Below, piece after piece: positions 1-10,391 of a DNA stretch of 64,000 nucleotides. Each line of letters opens with the position of its first letter. Position 1 is the first letter of the stretch. A program made the position numbers and the translations under genes. This DNA comes from Limnomonas spitsbergensis (Eukaryota > Chlorophyta > Chlorophyceae > Chlamydomonadales), in the NCBI GenBank assembly GCA_037349105.1, contig JAYJMM010000084.1:868001-932000 (forward strand), read 5' to 3'. The notes beneath the pieces were generated by a model that searched no databases, had not been told where the DNA came from, and saw only the letters and a list, made by a program, of their open reading frames with translations.

Positions 1-3000
1 GCAATATTGACAGTGATGACATGGCACGTGCATGCGGAGTCCATGAGTGCTTTCTGAGCCACCAGGACCTTCCCATTGACCATAAGTCCCACACACTGCT
101 CCAGGTTGCTTCTGTCATTTTTGAAATACTGCAGCTTGGGTGCAGCTGTCACCATTCTACCCTCTGGCCTGGTGTTACTGGTCTCACCCCTGTGGCCGTA
201 GTTATCTGCTCCCATGGGCATCGTGGTGAAAGACAGCGCTGAAAGCCTCTCGTTCAGCTTGAACACATGTAGGCGGATGTCAGACATATCGTCAGCAAGT
301 TTACTCAATACCAGCCTCTTTGCCCCCTTCCTGGAGGGAGGTTCCACGAATCCTGGCACTGGTTCCTCCTCCTGCAAAGGTTCTGGCATGAACGACTTAG
401 GACGGGCGTTATGAACCGCCTGTTTGAAACCTGCAGGCTTGGGTACCAGCCCAACCTGCGTCATGAGTGCTACGGACTCGCTGAGCATCTCTGCCATGGT
501 CTGGTGCCATCCTTCGGGCTCAGCCTGCCCCGTTGCATTGCTGAGGTGCGACACGTGGGCTGCCTGCTGCACCTGACCTCCCTGGCCAGGCCCAGGCCTA
601 GGATACTGTCTGTTGTTCTGATTCCTGTCATACGGCCTGCCTGCCGCCTGTCCCTGCTGCGGCCTTGGCGGCAGGGGATACTGCTGTTGCTGCGGATACT
701 GCTGTTGCTGCGGATACTGCTGTTGCGGCTGTCTGGCCGGTCCAGGTGTGATGTCTGTAACCAGGGGCGTAGGTCTGCGCTCATCCCTGGCCCTGGGCGC
801 CCTGCAATCCCTGGCGAGGTGCGACGTACTACCGCACTGGTAGCATGCCTTGGCTGCGCTTGAGCCACCCTCAGCGTTGTAATTTGCCGCCCCTGCTTGG
901 TCCGCCCAGGCAACTCCTCTGGGTTTACCATCCATCCGCGCCTGTGGTACTGCTGCTGAGCCTGTGGGGTGCACAATTCCATCAAGGCGTGTTCGCATCT
1001 CCCACTGTCCTGCTCTCTCTCTCCTGCCCCTGTTGGGCTGTGCCTCTCCCTGGCCAGGCCCGCTGTTGGTTATCTGCCTGAAGCCGGTACCTCCCAGGTC
1101 ACCCATTTCCAGGGCAAACCTCTCCCACAGCACCACCTGCTGCGTGAGTACTGCGATTTGGTCTTCATCACTCATGCTGAGGTACCCTGGCACTGTCATA
1201 ACAAACTTGCTCAGCTTGGCTCTAGCAACTGCTGGCAGTCCGTCATGGAACATGCGCGAGACCGAGTGGCTTCTGCCGAAGTGATCTACTGCATCCCTTG
1301 AGATCTGCAGCAACTCTGCTGTTGTCAGCACTCTGTGGGCAAATGCCTCCACCGTCTCCTCTGGCTTGACATCTGGGTCTAGAGTAGTCTTTACTCCTAA
1401 CCTGAGGTTGGTGATGGCCGTCCTCTCCTCTGAAGTTGGCTTTCCCACCTCCTCCTGGACCACCCTGATCCACAACGTGAGTAGCGAAGCTTCGCAACCC
1501 TGCTGCTCCGCTGGGGCTATCCACTGCTGTCCGATCCGCTCCACCTCTCTGGCAATTCTGTTTCCTGCGTGGGGCGCTGCCCTGATGGCTGCCATCAGCG
1601 GCCTCATGCTGGCAGGCTTGCTGTCCCACAGCTTGACCAGCGACTTGATCAGCAACGTCATAGCTGACGGCGACTGGCATGATCCAGCTATTTCACCTGC
1701 CACCACGGCCAATGCTGGTTGGTCATCTGACATTGCCAACCTGTTGTGCGATCCCCAGTACCCACACGCCTGGCAATACTTTCTGGCTGCAACCGCTCCT
1801 GGGTGTGACATATCCAGGACTGGTACGTTGCCTTGGATGGCTGGTATCTTGGCTACCTTGGCTACCCCTGCCAGCTGCAATACCATCTGTTGCTGCAGCT
1901 GCAGGTTCACCCTCGCCTGCTCCCGATCGAGCCTTTTCATTTCCTGGTCGCTGGACTCCTGTCTGGCCCCCGACCTGCGTCTGTCCGCTCCTCCTGGTCC
2001 CGAATCTACTGACTCTGACCGCGACCCTGGTCCTCCACTGCCGCCCCTCGATGGGCTGCGGCCTGAATGATACCTGTCATGTCTGTTATAATCCTCATCC
2101 TGATCGTGAGCGCCTCGTGATGGCTGTCTGCCCGCTCTGCCTGCTGAGCTTTTACTCCCTTCGGGTGGCGGACGTTCTGATTCGCTTCTGTCTGGTCTGC
2201 TGTCAGATCCAGGCCTTCGAGACTGTGCTCCACCGGGCTCTGCCTGTCCCCTGGGCAACTCCTGGTTCTGCTGGCTTGGCTGTTCCCTGCCCTCTGCCTG
2301 TCCTCTGGGCGGCTCTTGGCTGTGCTGGTGAGGCTGTTCCCTGGAGTATGCCTGCCCCCTGGGCGGCTCCTGGCTCTGCCGACCTGGCTGCGTTCCGCCT
2401 GTGTAATTCCTGGCATAGGAATCAGACTGTGTTTCCTCTCTGGCCTCCTGTATTCTTGGACCACTGCTCCGTGCGCTGCCCGCAGGCTCATTCCTCCTGG
2501 CTCCCCTTGCTGCGCCTGACTGCCTGTTCCTCAGGAATTCCTTGATGTAATCCACCTGGGTTTCCTGGTATGCGTTCTCTCTGTCCTCGACTATGCGCAG
2601 CAACTCATAAGACTCTTGCCTGCTTGCTCTGCGTGTTGCTGTGCTGTGCTCTGCCATCCTGGCGAGTGATCGGCTAGTCAATTCCGCCCTTTCGCTGGCG
2701 GCTGGACTGCTGGCTCTGGGCGCTTCCCTGCCCCTTGGCCGTCCTCTGAGGCTGGGCTCGCTGCTGACCTCGAAAGCTGCAGATCTGAGTGTTGGTGTTG
2801 GCGCGGCTCCCGCCTGCTGCTGCCACCTTTGCACCTCCCTGCGCCCCTCAGGCCGCTGCGCCTCTGTTTCAAATCCTTCCCACGCCTGGTCCTCCTCATC
2901 CTCTGGTTCTGATCCAGGTTCCTCCTGGTCACCCGTGACCTCGTTGCACCATTCATCTGCAAAGGCTTTAACGGCCCTGGCTGCTTCGTGTCCCGCCCTT

Positions 3001-4214
3001 CCCTTGGATACCTGTCCAAGGGCGGCTAACAGTATCGCCCTGTCCAACCCTGTGTGGGGGATACCTAACATGGCCTTTGTTGCCCACCCCCTCAGATGAT
3101 GGGCCTTGAACTCCTCAATGGCTGTGACCTGGTCCTGGAAATGCAAGAACGTTCTGGAGCACACTTGCTTCCACAGGTCTGTTGCCCACTGCACAATTCC
3201 TGCCCAACCAATTGGCCCTTCCGACTCCTCATTGCCGCACACTACTCCCCCAGCCTCGGAGCGCTCTGGCTCTCTTTGCATCTGGCTGCTAGATCCCTCC
3301 TTGGATGTTTGCGCAGGTCTGTTTGCACTGGGTGGAAAACTGGACAGCGGTGTGCCGAAGACTGTGGATCCAGCTCCTCTTCTAACCAGTGCCTTGCGCG
3401 GCTGCAGCTGCTGCACGGGACGCAGTTCTGCTGTCGTCTGCTGCCCCTGCTTGTTCTGAGCTGGGTCTGGCTGTTCTTCCTCGGATATTAGGTCAGCCCA
3501 AGGCTCCCCTACCGGCTCAACTGATTTCTCCTTTTCCTTGCCTGCCTGCGAGCTCTGTCTGCCCGCTGCTGGCTGGGGCTCAGCTTCCTCGTGCTTGACC
3601 TCTGCAGGCACAATCCTGGCCCCATCTCCCTCCGTCTTTATTCGAGGTTTGTCTGTGCCGGTTTTATCACAGCCTGCAAACTTGTCTGAAGCTGCGGCTA
3701 CCTTGGCCCTTAGATCCGGTTGGCTGGGTTCTTTTTCAACCCGCTGTGCAACACTCGCCATCCTGGGCAGGCTCTGCTGCAGCTCGGCCTCAGGTTCAAT
3801 GCTCTGTCGCGTGTCACAGCTCTGGGATGCTTCCGTTGCTTGATCCAAGATCAGTTCTGGGGTCCCTGCTTGAGTCTGCCCCTGCTCGAAATTCAGACTG
3901 CTGTCGGAACCAGCGGGCAACGGACCCCCTCGACCAATGCCTTTTCGTGTTACTAGTACTGCACCATCTGCTTGCGCTCCTGCCCCTCTGGGTGGTACAC
4001 GGTCTGGCTCACGTACCCTGCAATCCTCTGCGGGCGGTTCTACTGGTTCTGACAGCTGTTCCGCTATCAACAGGGCCTCTGCCACAATCTCAGCACTAGC
4101 ATTTTTTAGGTCTATTCCCGGCTCCAGCCCCCTCAGACGCCCACTCCTCCGTTGGACGTCAGGGTGCTGGTGCCTATCGGGGTTTAGATCTATGCCTGTC
4201 ATCTCTACAGGCAT
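1..4214 (-). CDS. Gag-protease polyprotein of LTR retrotransposon (partial, 3' end outside window)
   Basis: One uninterrupted frame of at least 1,404 codons runs from the ATG at 4214 to the window edge. The start is chosen because the following residues (NPDRHQHPD, then a basic RRSGR stretch) match the start of the Gag at 47632. In order: a charged, low-complexity N-terminal half; a segment around SNPVWG-type helical sequence (about 3,000-3,250) matching the other copy; short tandem repeats with the core SQEPPRGQA (about 2,230-2,420); a conserved capsid-like core (about 1,090-1,950) ending in ALEMGDL; a CCHC zinc knuckle C-x2-C-x4-H-x4-C near residue 1124; a Q/P-rich stretch; and a protease-like LMDSACTCHVIT at about residue 1392, close to the edge. 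The zinc knuckle implies nucleic-acid binding by Gag, and the D-S-A motif implies a retropepsin-type active site. The open frame suggests a fairly young element. Confidence 0.8.
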   Translation of the reverse strand, partial: MPVEMTGIDLNPDRHQHPDVQRRSGRLRGLEPGIDLKNASAEIVAEALLIAEQLSEPVEPPAEDCRVREPDRVPPRGAGAQADGAVLVTRKGIGRGGPLPAGSDSSLNFEQGQTQAGTPELILDQATEASQSCDTRQSIEPEAELQQSLPRMASVAQRVEKEPSQPDLRAKVAAASDKFAGCDKTGTDKPRIKTEGDGARIVPAEVKHEEAEPQPAAGRQSSQAGKEKEKSVEPVGEPWADLISEEEQPDPAQNKQGQQTTAELRPVQQLQPRKALVRRGAGSTVFGTPLSSFPPSANRPAQTSKEGSSSQMQREPERSEAGGVVCGNEESEGPIGWAGIVQWATDLWKQVCSRTFLHFQDQVTAIEEFKAHHLRGWATKAMLGIPHTGLDRAILLAALGQVSKGRAGHEAARAVKAFADEWCNEVTGDQEEPGSEPEDEEDQAWEGFETEAQRPEGRREVQRWQQQAGAAPTPTLRSAAFEVSSEPSLRGRPRGREAPRASSPAASERAELTSRSLARMAEHSTATRRASRQESYELLRIVEDRENAYQETQVDYIKEFLRNRQSGAARGARRNEPAGSARSSGPRIQEAREETQSDSYARNYTGGTQPGRQSQEPPRGQAYSREQPHQHSQEPPRGQAEGREQPSQQNQELPRGQAEPGGAQSRRPGSDSRPDRSESERPPPEGSKSSAGRAGRQPSRGAHDQDEDYNRHDRYHSGRSPSRGGSGGPGSRSESVDSGPGGADRRRSGARQESSDQEMKRLDREQARVNLQLQQQMVLQLAGVAKVAKIPAIQGNVPVLDMSHPGAVAARKYCQACGYWGSHNRLAMSDDQPALAVVAGEIAGSCQSPSAMTLLIKSLVKLWDSKPASMRPLMAAIRAAPHAGNRIAREVERIGQQWIAPAEQQGCEASLLTLWIRVVQEEVGKPTSEERTAITNLRLGVKTTLDPDVKPEETVEAFAHRVLTTAELLQISRDAVDHFGRSHSVSRMFHDGLPAVARAKLSKFVMTVPGYLSMSDEDQIAVLTQQVVLWERFALEMGDLGGTGFRQITNSGPGQGEAQPNRGRRERAGQWEMRTRLDGIVHPTGSAAVPQARMDGKPRGVAWADQAGAANYNAEGGSSAAKACYQCGSTSHLARDCRAPRARDERRPTPLVTDITPGPARQPQQQYPQQQQYPQQQQYPLPPRPQQGQAAGRPYDRNQNNRQYPRPGPGQGGQVQQAAHVSHLSNATGQAEPEGWHQTMAEMLSESVALMTQVGLVPKPAGFKQAVHNARPKSFMPEPLQEEEPVPGFVEPPSRKGAKRLVLSKLADDMSDIRLHVFKLNERLSALSFTTMPMGADNYGHRGETSNTRPEGRMVTAAPKLQYFKNDRSNLEQCVGLMVNGKVLVAQKALMDSACTCHVITVNI

Positions 4215-4898
4215 TTTACGAACCGCACTGTTCTGCAGGCGTGCTGGCGACACCCCCTACAAAACCTGCTAACGTTTAGGCTTCTGCTCCTTATCCTTAC
4301 TGCAACCTGGTGAGGATCTGCTAGTCAAGGCTGGACGGCAGGTACAGCAATTTTGCGCGATAGGCCTTGCCCTCTGCTTTTATGCTCACTAATATTTGTA
4401 TCTGGCGGAATCCTCCTTCGCCCTTTTTAGTCCCTTCCCACCTTTGCTGGCTGGGCTGCCTCTAGCCGGCACACGTCCCTTGCGGATGTCTCGCCTCCAG
4501 GCGGATATATCCTCTTGCGCTGTGTCAGTTCCTCTCTGACACCTGCGGGGATCCTTTGGTACACCACAAAATTTCAAACTTGGATGATCTGTCAACAAGT
4601 TTACTTCTGTCAATGATGAATGATTGGATCCACCTGATCTCAATCTGCAGTCATACAGGAATTATCTGCTGGGTGTATAAATCCACAGCCAGATCCTCAA
4701 GCCTCTCCTGGACTCAACACTAAGTTGCCACTCTCAGTGATTCTCAGGGCTTAACTTGGCACTTCTCTCTATGGAGGTTACCACAGCAAAGTGCAGTTCA
4801 AATGCTGTCCAAGGTCGTTTGCATGCAAACAAATTTCCAACTTCGCTGCACAAGCACCTTTAGCAGGAATTGGCAAATCAGGCTGATCAGGCTAGATC

Positions 4899-4922
4899 TA
4901 CTTCGTCCCTTTCTAAAGGACA
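4899..4922. repeat. Arm of perfect 24-bp inverted repeat (partner 5326-5349)
   Basis: This arm (starts TACTTCGTCCC) is the exact reverse complement of 5326-5349, with 403 bp between them. The right-hand element has a 23-bp inverted repeat at the equivalent place with a different sequence but perfect internal complementarity (46187-46209 and 46627-46649). Confidence 0.9.
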
Positions 4923-5325
4923 CGCGAGGTGCGCTTCAGGTCCGTGGCGGACTTCTTTCCTCACGGCAGTGATGGACGCCTACGGGCAGGCTCAGTGACT
5001 ATTCACTGGCTGCGAGTGCTCTTCGAGTTAAGCTGCTGGCTGGTTATTTGTGTATATGGCAATTGACTTAGGGGCATAGGCCTTCTGGCCGTCTGGTCGC
5101 GATCCAGCGGGGCTATGTTAAGGGCACTTACCGCGTAACACGCGGAGAGACGGACGGGACGAGGCTGCGTACTTCTTCTTCTGCAGAGTCTCGTGTCTCT
5201 TACTGGGGTACTTGTCTCCAGCTAGTTCAGCGGTGGCTGAGCTAGGCTTGACTCGAGTTAAGGTACTGACTTATATGGAAGCTGCTGGTCTCAAAGACTG
5301 CCGGTGCTTGTTACAAATAGAGGTC

Positions 5326-5349
5326 TGTCCTTTAGAAAGGGACGAAGTA
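5326..5349. repeat. Second arm of the 24-bp inverted repeat
   Basis: Exact reverse complement of 4899-4922. It lies inside the LTR/leader of the left retrotransposon. Confidence 0.9.
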
Positions 5350-5551
5350 ACTAGCCAAGGCAATTGCCGGGATACAGGGACCCGGCAGGCCCAATACAGA
5401 GTACGGTAGAACCTGTCAAACTAATCCTGCGTAAGCGGGTTTCTAGGTCTCAGTTCAAACACGGAGACTCCGCAGAGAAGCTGCGGAGTCACCGATGACG
5501 CTAACTGCGGTCTAAACGGTTCTGTCACGTATACTGTAATATACTGTGACA

Positions 5552-5770
5552 GGTTTCATATGCCCTCACCACAGCTGGATTACCGGAGCTGCTGGCTAAA
5601 TTGCTTTCGCGTCAGGTTGGACGTACGTGATGCCAAGCTTTCGTGACCGCATGGACATGCTGCCCAACTCGCGCACCAGCCTGGTACCGCTGGCCAGCTT
5701 GCTTGCGCGCCAGCCTAGACATGTCGCCAAGCCTCCGCGCCAGCATAGACTTGCATTTTCCTTGCATTCC
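5552..5770. repeat. Flank segment, inverted copy of 28110-28330
   Basis: About 210 bp matching the reverse complement of 28110-28330: CCTCACCACAG.TGGATTACCGGAGCTGCTGGCTAAATTGC and onward, including motifs of the 34-bp minisatellite family (GCGCGCCAGCCT, CGACATGTC). It adjoins the 60-bp satellite in both places, so this is a piece of a second copy of the satellite-bearing element, cut at 5551 by the retrotransposon. Confidence 0.8.
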
Positions 5771-6565
5771 TCCTGGCTGTGAAGCATTTTCTCAGGCCGT
5801 GCGGCATTCTTTCAGGTTGTGCGGCATTCCTCCCGGCTATGAGACATTTTCACAAGCTGTGTGGCATTCCTTAAGGTTGTGCAGCTTTCCTCCCGGCTGT
5901 GCGGCATTTTCTCAGGCAGTGCGGTATTTCTTCAGGTTGTGCGACATTCCTCCAGGCTGTGAGGCGTTTTCTCAGACTGTGCGGTATTCCTTCAAGTTGT
6001 GCGGCATTCCAACCTGCTGTGAGGCATTTTGTCAGGCTGTGAGGCTGTCCTTGAAGTTGTGCGGCATTCCTTCCGGCTGTGAAGCATTTTCTCAGGCTGT
6101 GAGGCATTCCTTCAAGTTGTGAGGCATTCCTTCAGGCTGTGCGGCTTTCCTCCCGGCTGTGAGGCATTTTCTCAGGCTGTGCGGCATTTCTTCAAGTTGT
6201 GCGGCATTCCTCCCGGCTGTGCGGCATTTTCTAAGGCTGTGCGGCATTCCTTCAGGTTGTGCGGCATTCCTCCCGGCTGTGCGGCATTTTCTCAGGCTGT
6301 TAGGCATTCCTTCAAGTTGTGCGGCATTCCTCCCGGCTGTGAGGCATTTTCTCAGGCTGTGACGCATTCCTTCAGGTTGTGCGGCTTTCCTCAGGCTGTG
6401 AGGCATTCCTTCAAGTTGTGTGGCATTCTTCCCGGCTGTGAGGCATTTCTTTTGGTTGTGCGGCATTCCTCCCAGCTGTGAGGCATTTCTCAGGCTATGC
6501 GGCATTCTTTCAGGTTGTGCGGCATTCCTCCCGGCTGTGCGGCATTTTCTCAGGCTGTGAGGTGT
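5771..6565. repeat. 60-bp minisatellite (three 20-bp subunits), about 13 copies
   Basis: Tandem 60-bp unit made of three related 20-mers that each begin GCGGCATT and end GGCTGT or GGTTGT (for example GCGGCATTCCTCCCGGCTGT). Frames are open on both strands because the unit is a multiple of three without stops. These are not genes. The same unit occurs inverted at 25797-28110. Confidence 0.95.
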
Positions 6566-6802
6566 ATATCTCTCTTGCTTTCAAAGGTGGTATCTGTCAT
6601 TTTAACCTATAGGACCACTGCCAGTGTTTCTGACTGCACTCGAAGTAACTGCTTAATCAGCTCAAAAAATCACAAAGATTGGACATTAAGCTATGTCAAA
6701 ATTATTTGAAACAGCAGAAATGATATATGCCAATGGTACACGTTAGTGGTGATGCATCACCCCGAAAACAAACGGCAACATTCGTGCATAAGCCAATCAG
6801 AA

Positions 6803-7673
6803 TCATTTATTTCTAGCCTTTGCCCTACTTTCCCTTCCCTCCTTTGCTTGCAACGCGCCTGCGTTTCGCATCTCCTCCATTGCCTTGGCTTTGGCTGCCT
6901 CTACAACTTGCCGCTCCTTCCTCACAAGAGCATTCCTCACCCTACGCTCTCTACCTTCCTCCAGGGTTGCTGCCGCAGTGGCCGGAGCCGACATCTGCTG
7001 TGGCAACACTCGAAGATCACCCACCGCAGCCAACTCCCCTGGGTTAGTGACAGCCATGGCATGTTCATGGGCTAGGGTCTCCTCCTTCACATCTAGCCAG
7101 TACTGTGCTTTATCTTCTCGCCACACCATCTTGACGGGGCATAAAACCATCCCGTCTTGGGCCCGGACCTCCCAGTTGTAACCATAATGACATGATACTA
7201 ATGGCATAGTAAAGGCACGATAAGCTGCATCTTCACCGGCCGATCCGCGTATTGGCTCCCGCTCAAACCACTTGCAGTAAAATACTGCCTGGTCATCATC
7301 CCAATGTATAGAACTCTGCTCCTTGACCTTGATTCTCCCACCCTTGACAGTAGTATTCTTCAGTAACCTCAGCACCTCGCCACAGTGAACATCAAGGTAC
7401 TCCGACTGGTCATCTCTAACCATCTGCAGAATCCCCAGAGAAGCATGTTAGGTGCAAAGATTTAAGTCAAATGATTCAATATTATTCTCAGCACCTCAGT
7501 ACAAGTTGAGTATTTCCCAGAAATACAGTTGATTAAGTCCAATTGATACATACCCGATGTTAAAGTCATAAGAACGACACTTCTAAAGGATACATACCCG
7601 AAAGGAACTAACCGCAATGACATCCTTGGGCTTCACCGTGCCATCTCCACGCGCTGAATCATCACGGACTTGA
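6803..7673 (-). CDS. Unrecognised multi-exon gene U, last two exons
   Basis: Last exon 6803-7423 (207 codons with TGA stop) is preceded by TCTGCAG at 7424-7430. The exon before it, 7599 to about 7673, ends CGG|GTATGT, and the phases agree (0/0). The penultimate exon contains VRDDSARGDGTVKPKD. The last exon begins MVRDDQSEYLDVHCGE, has an aromatic-rich middle (FYCKWFEREP, HYGYNWEV, QYWLDV) and ends in an alanine/lysine/arginine-rich, probably helical tail (about residues 150-206). No known family was recognised. The penultimate exon is truncated upstream by the transposon array that begins at 7677, so its acceptor is missing or displaced. Protein-like composition, clean splice borders and phase support coding. 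Further exons at 17735-18918 and 28709-29609 are assigned to the same gene by phase and position. Confidence 0.55.
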
Positions 7674-7676
7674 AGG

Positions 7677-7940
7677 TCGTGAAGGCGACATTCCTGCCTG
7701 AGGGACAGCGCCTCTTCACCCAGCACGGCATTGCTACATGGTACCTTCAGCATGACAACGACCCTACCCACAGAGCAGCCATACCTGTGGTGAAGAGGTG
7801 GAACTCCCAGCGTGTCAGCAGCGTGGGCCACCTCTAGAAGGGCAGCAGCAGTACCCAAGGAGTACTTCTCTAAGCTGGTGGACAGCATGCCCAAAAGGAT
7901 CGTTGCATGCATCCGCAAGAAGGGCGACAAGACAAAATAG
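7677..7940 (+). pseudogene. Tc1/mariner transposase, 3' fragment with internal deletion (copy 1)
   Basis: It matches the transposase from the sequence encoding VKATFLPEG to the TAG stop at 7938-7940, but lacks the stretch between GHL and AAVPK (junction near 7836-7842). That deletion removes the third catalytic residue, so the fragment cannot encode an active enzyme. It forms the left end of the tandem array. Confidence 0.85.
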
Positions 7941-9285
7941 TGAAAATTCTTGCCACCCGCCGCTACAACACAGGGCGGGTCATATGTATCGTAAAAACGT
8001 GGACAGGCCCAGCAGTGCAAGGAGGTTAGGTCATGACTTGATATCAGTTACACATTGACTGTGCTCCAACCTGATTGCTAGGAGTGCACTAATGCTTGTA
8101 GGCACCAACTAAACTGTCCCTTGAGATAATCAAACGCAAACACAATGGGCTTAAGGAGTCCACTTGACAAAATCACCAACTCCAATAAATGTATGTTTTG
8201 AGATAACTTGGCCATGCTGAGGGGCCTGCCTCTAATTGTTTGAGGATGTTTTATTGCAGTGCTGGCCTCCATAGCTGAAGTATTACCTGATGTAAAGCCT
8301 AGGGTTGTGGCTCTGAAACCCCAGTGCTGTTTTTTCCATCCTCTCGCAAAACCAGTCCTCGGCAGATCTGGCTGGCTCAGCTGAGATAAGAAGGGGGGCC
8401 TGGAATAGGGGACATGAAAATCAAGATGTGTGAATAAAGAGTGGATACCTGACTTCAGGCATTCTGGAACTCAGTGGCAGTGATATGGGAGCTTGCATGG
8501 CTGAGGGGCTGCATGGGGCAAGGGGCATGGCTTCGTGACAAGCCACCTTTGCCCCAAATTTGCAGCCTCGGGAGTGGGGAATAGTGCAAAAATTGGGTGG
8601 GCAGTCTTAATGAGCTACTCTCAGGCTCTCTGAATCACCAGACATCATAGCAATCAGACGGGTTTGGAGTGAATTCCAATCCATGAAAGACAGCCCTGAA
8701 GTGGGCCACATGGAAGGCCATATCTGCATGCTGGATAGGCCAAATGACCCAGGGATGGTGGCAATGCCTCCGTCTATGCCCCACATACACCCACTTAAGG
8801 CTCTACCTTAACCGGGTTTTCGGCCACTTTTCAGGCTCATCCGCCGCAAGTTTGGTACCCAACGGGGCAGTTTTTGGCATCCAACTGCCATTCGGATTCA
8901 AATGATACCCCAACAGGCCTCAATAAACCGTGTATGGCAAGCTGATTACAGCACTTGGCGATGTAGCAACACACTAGGTCGATCGAGGCAGTTCCTAGAG
9001 AGATTACCTCAAATGGCAGTTGGTACTGCTAGTGTGAACCAGGTTGGGACGGCGGGTCAAACCTCAGTACCCCTAAAACGTGTCGATATATCTGACCCGC
9101 CCTGTACCCGGAAGAAAAGCTCGCAGGTCTTGAACATCATCAGTGGGACCCGGACCATGCACACACATGGTGGGCATGCCCTAGGTAAGTACAACACCCA
9201 CGCAAGGCGAAATAAGACCTGGCTACTCGAGAGCACAAAATTTGCATCCCTAAAATTATTGCATTTCAGGGCCTCATTTGCTCCC

Positions 9286-10391
9286 ATGGGGCTCACCTCT
9301 GAAGAACTCCGTTGGGCTATCGTAACGTGGTGGAATAGGAACCACGACATCTCCAAGACAGCTAGGCAGCTTGGACTATCCGACAGGGTTGTGGAGCACT
9401 GGGTGCAGCGATATAAAGATTCCGGAGCTGTCCACATCGCGCCAAAGTCCGGCAAGAAGAGGATCCTCAGCCCATAGGTGGAGTCCCGGGCCCATGACCT
9501 GCTGCTGAGCAACCAACATGGTGGTGCAAAACCAGTTGCACAGGAGCTTGGGACATTAGGCTTGGTCACCAGGCCAGTGGGGAAGAAAACTGTCATTCGA
9601 GCAGCCCGGAGGCACGCATCGGAGATTGGGAAAAAATTGAGGATTCTGCGGGGTGCGCCTAGGAAGCAGCTTTCGGGTTCAACTCGACAGAAGCGGCTGG
9701 ACGTCTGCAAAGCCAGCAAGGGAAGGGACTGGAGCCACGTCCTGTTCACCGACCGGAAGAAGTTTCCATTTACCTACCCAGGTGTGAAGGTGCAGCCTGT
9801 GTCCTGGGGCGTGGAGGGTGAGGGTGAGAGAGCAGTACGTGAGGCAGCCTCTCCAAATCACCCCCTGGTCCTCAACGTGTATGCGGGCATCTGCAAGTGG
9901 GAAATCAGCAAGCTTCACTTTGTGGCAGGCACCAGCAGCCAGAAGACCACCTTCAAGAACAAGAAGGGCCAGGTGGCCAGGAATATCACCACAGAGGAGT
10001 ATGAGGAGGTCGTGAAGGCGACATTGCTGCCTGAGGGACAGCGCCTCTTCACCCAGCACGGCATTGCTACATGGTACCTTCAGCATGACAACGACCCTAC
10101 CCACAGAGCAGCCATACCTGTGGTGAAGAGGTGGAACTCCCAGCGTGGCAGCAGCATGGGCCACCTCCAGAAGTGGCCTTCCAACAGCCCGGACTTGAGT
10201 CCGATCAAGAACTTTTGGGGATATATGCAGGCCAAGATTGACGCTAAGGGCTGCAAACTCTCCAGGAGTTTAAGGTATCCCTGATCAAGGAGGTAGCAGC
10301 AGTACCCAAGGAGTACTTCTCTATGCTGGTGGACAGCATGCCCAAAAGGATCGTTGCATGCATCCGCAAGAAGGGCGACAAGACAAAATAG
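9286..10391 (+). pseudogene. Tc1/mariner transposase copy 2 (internal TAG, frameshift, E-to-K)
   Basis: ATG at 9286 follows a consensus intron in the 5' leader (GTAAGT at 9185, TTTCAG ending at 9269). An N-terminal helix-turn-helix segment (SKTARQLGLSDRVVEHW) ends at TAG 9475-9477, and the same frame resumes immediately (ESRAHDLLLSNQHGG). The DDE domain shows FTDRKKF and QHDNDPTH, but the third acidic position reads SPIKNFW instead of SPIENFW. A one-base loss near 10255 (GGCTGCAAACTC, against GGCTGCAGAACTC in copies 3 and 4) shifts the C-terminus. The enzyme would excise and insert the element at TA sites; this copy should be inactive. Confidence 0.85.

Larger units (their letters stand above)
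1..5551 (-). mobile_element. LTR retrotransposon, 5' part (runs off left edge)
   Basis: Reading on the minus strand, a TG-starting terminus (TGTCAC) at 5551 is followed by about 1.3 kb of non-coding leader and then a long gag-protease frame that leaves the window at base 1. A second element at 45982 starts with the same TGTCAC and has the same leader motifs and a homologous Gag, so the family assignment rests on two copies. The outer border is supported by an independent copy of the target sequence at about 28305-28330 (opposite strand), which lacks the insertion: both share the sequence up to GCATATGAAAC and then diverge. Polymerase genes and the 3' LTR must lie outside the window. Whether it is Copia or Gypsy cannot be decided from what is visible. 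Confidence 0.75.
4215..5551 (-). other. 5' LTR and leader of the left retrotransposon
   Basis: This is non-coding sequence upstream of Gag on the minus strand. It shares ordered blocks with 45982-47631 of the second element: the TGTCAC start with a short palindromic stretch (GTATAC), a CTCCGCAGCTT..CTGCGGAG hairpin near 5465-5490, the 24-bp inverted repeat, the GCCCGTAGGCGTCC motif, and a CCTGCTAAAGGTG motif near 4855-4870. The inner LTR border and primer-binding site could not be fixed without the 3' LTR. Confidence 0.55.
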
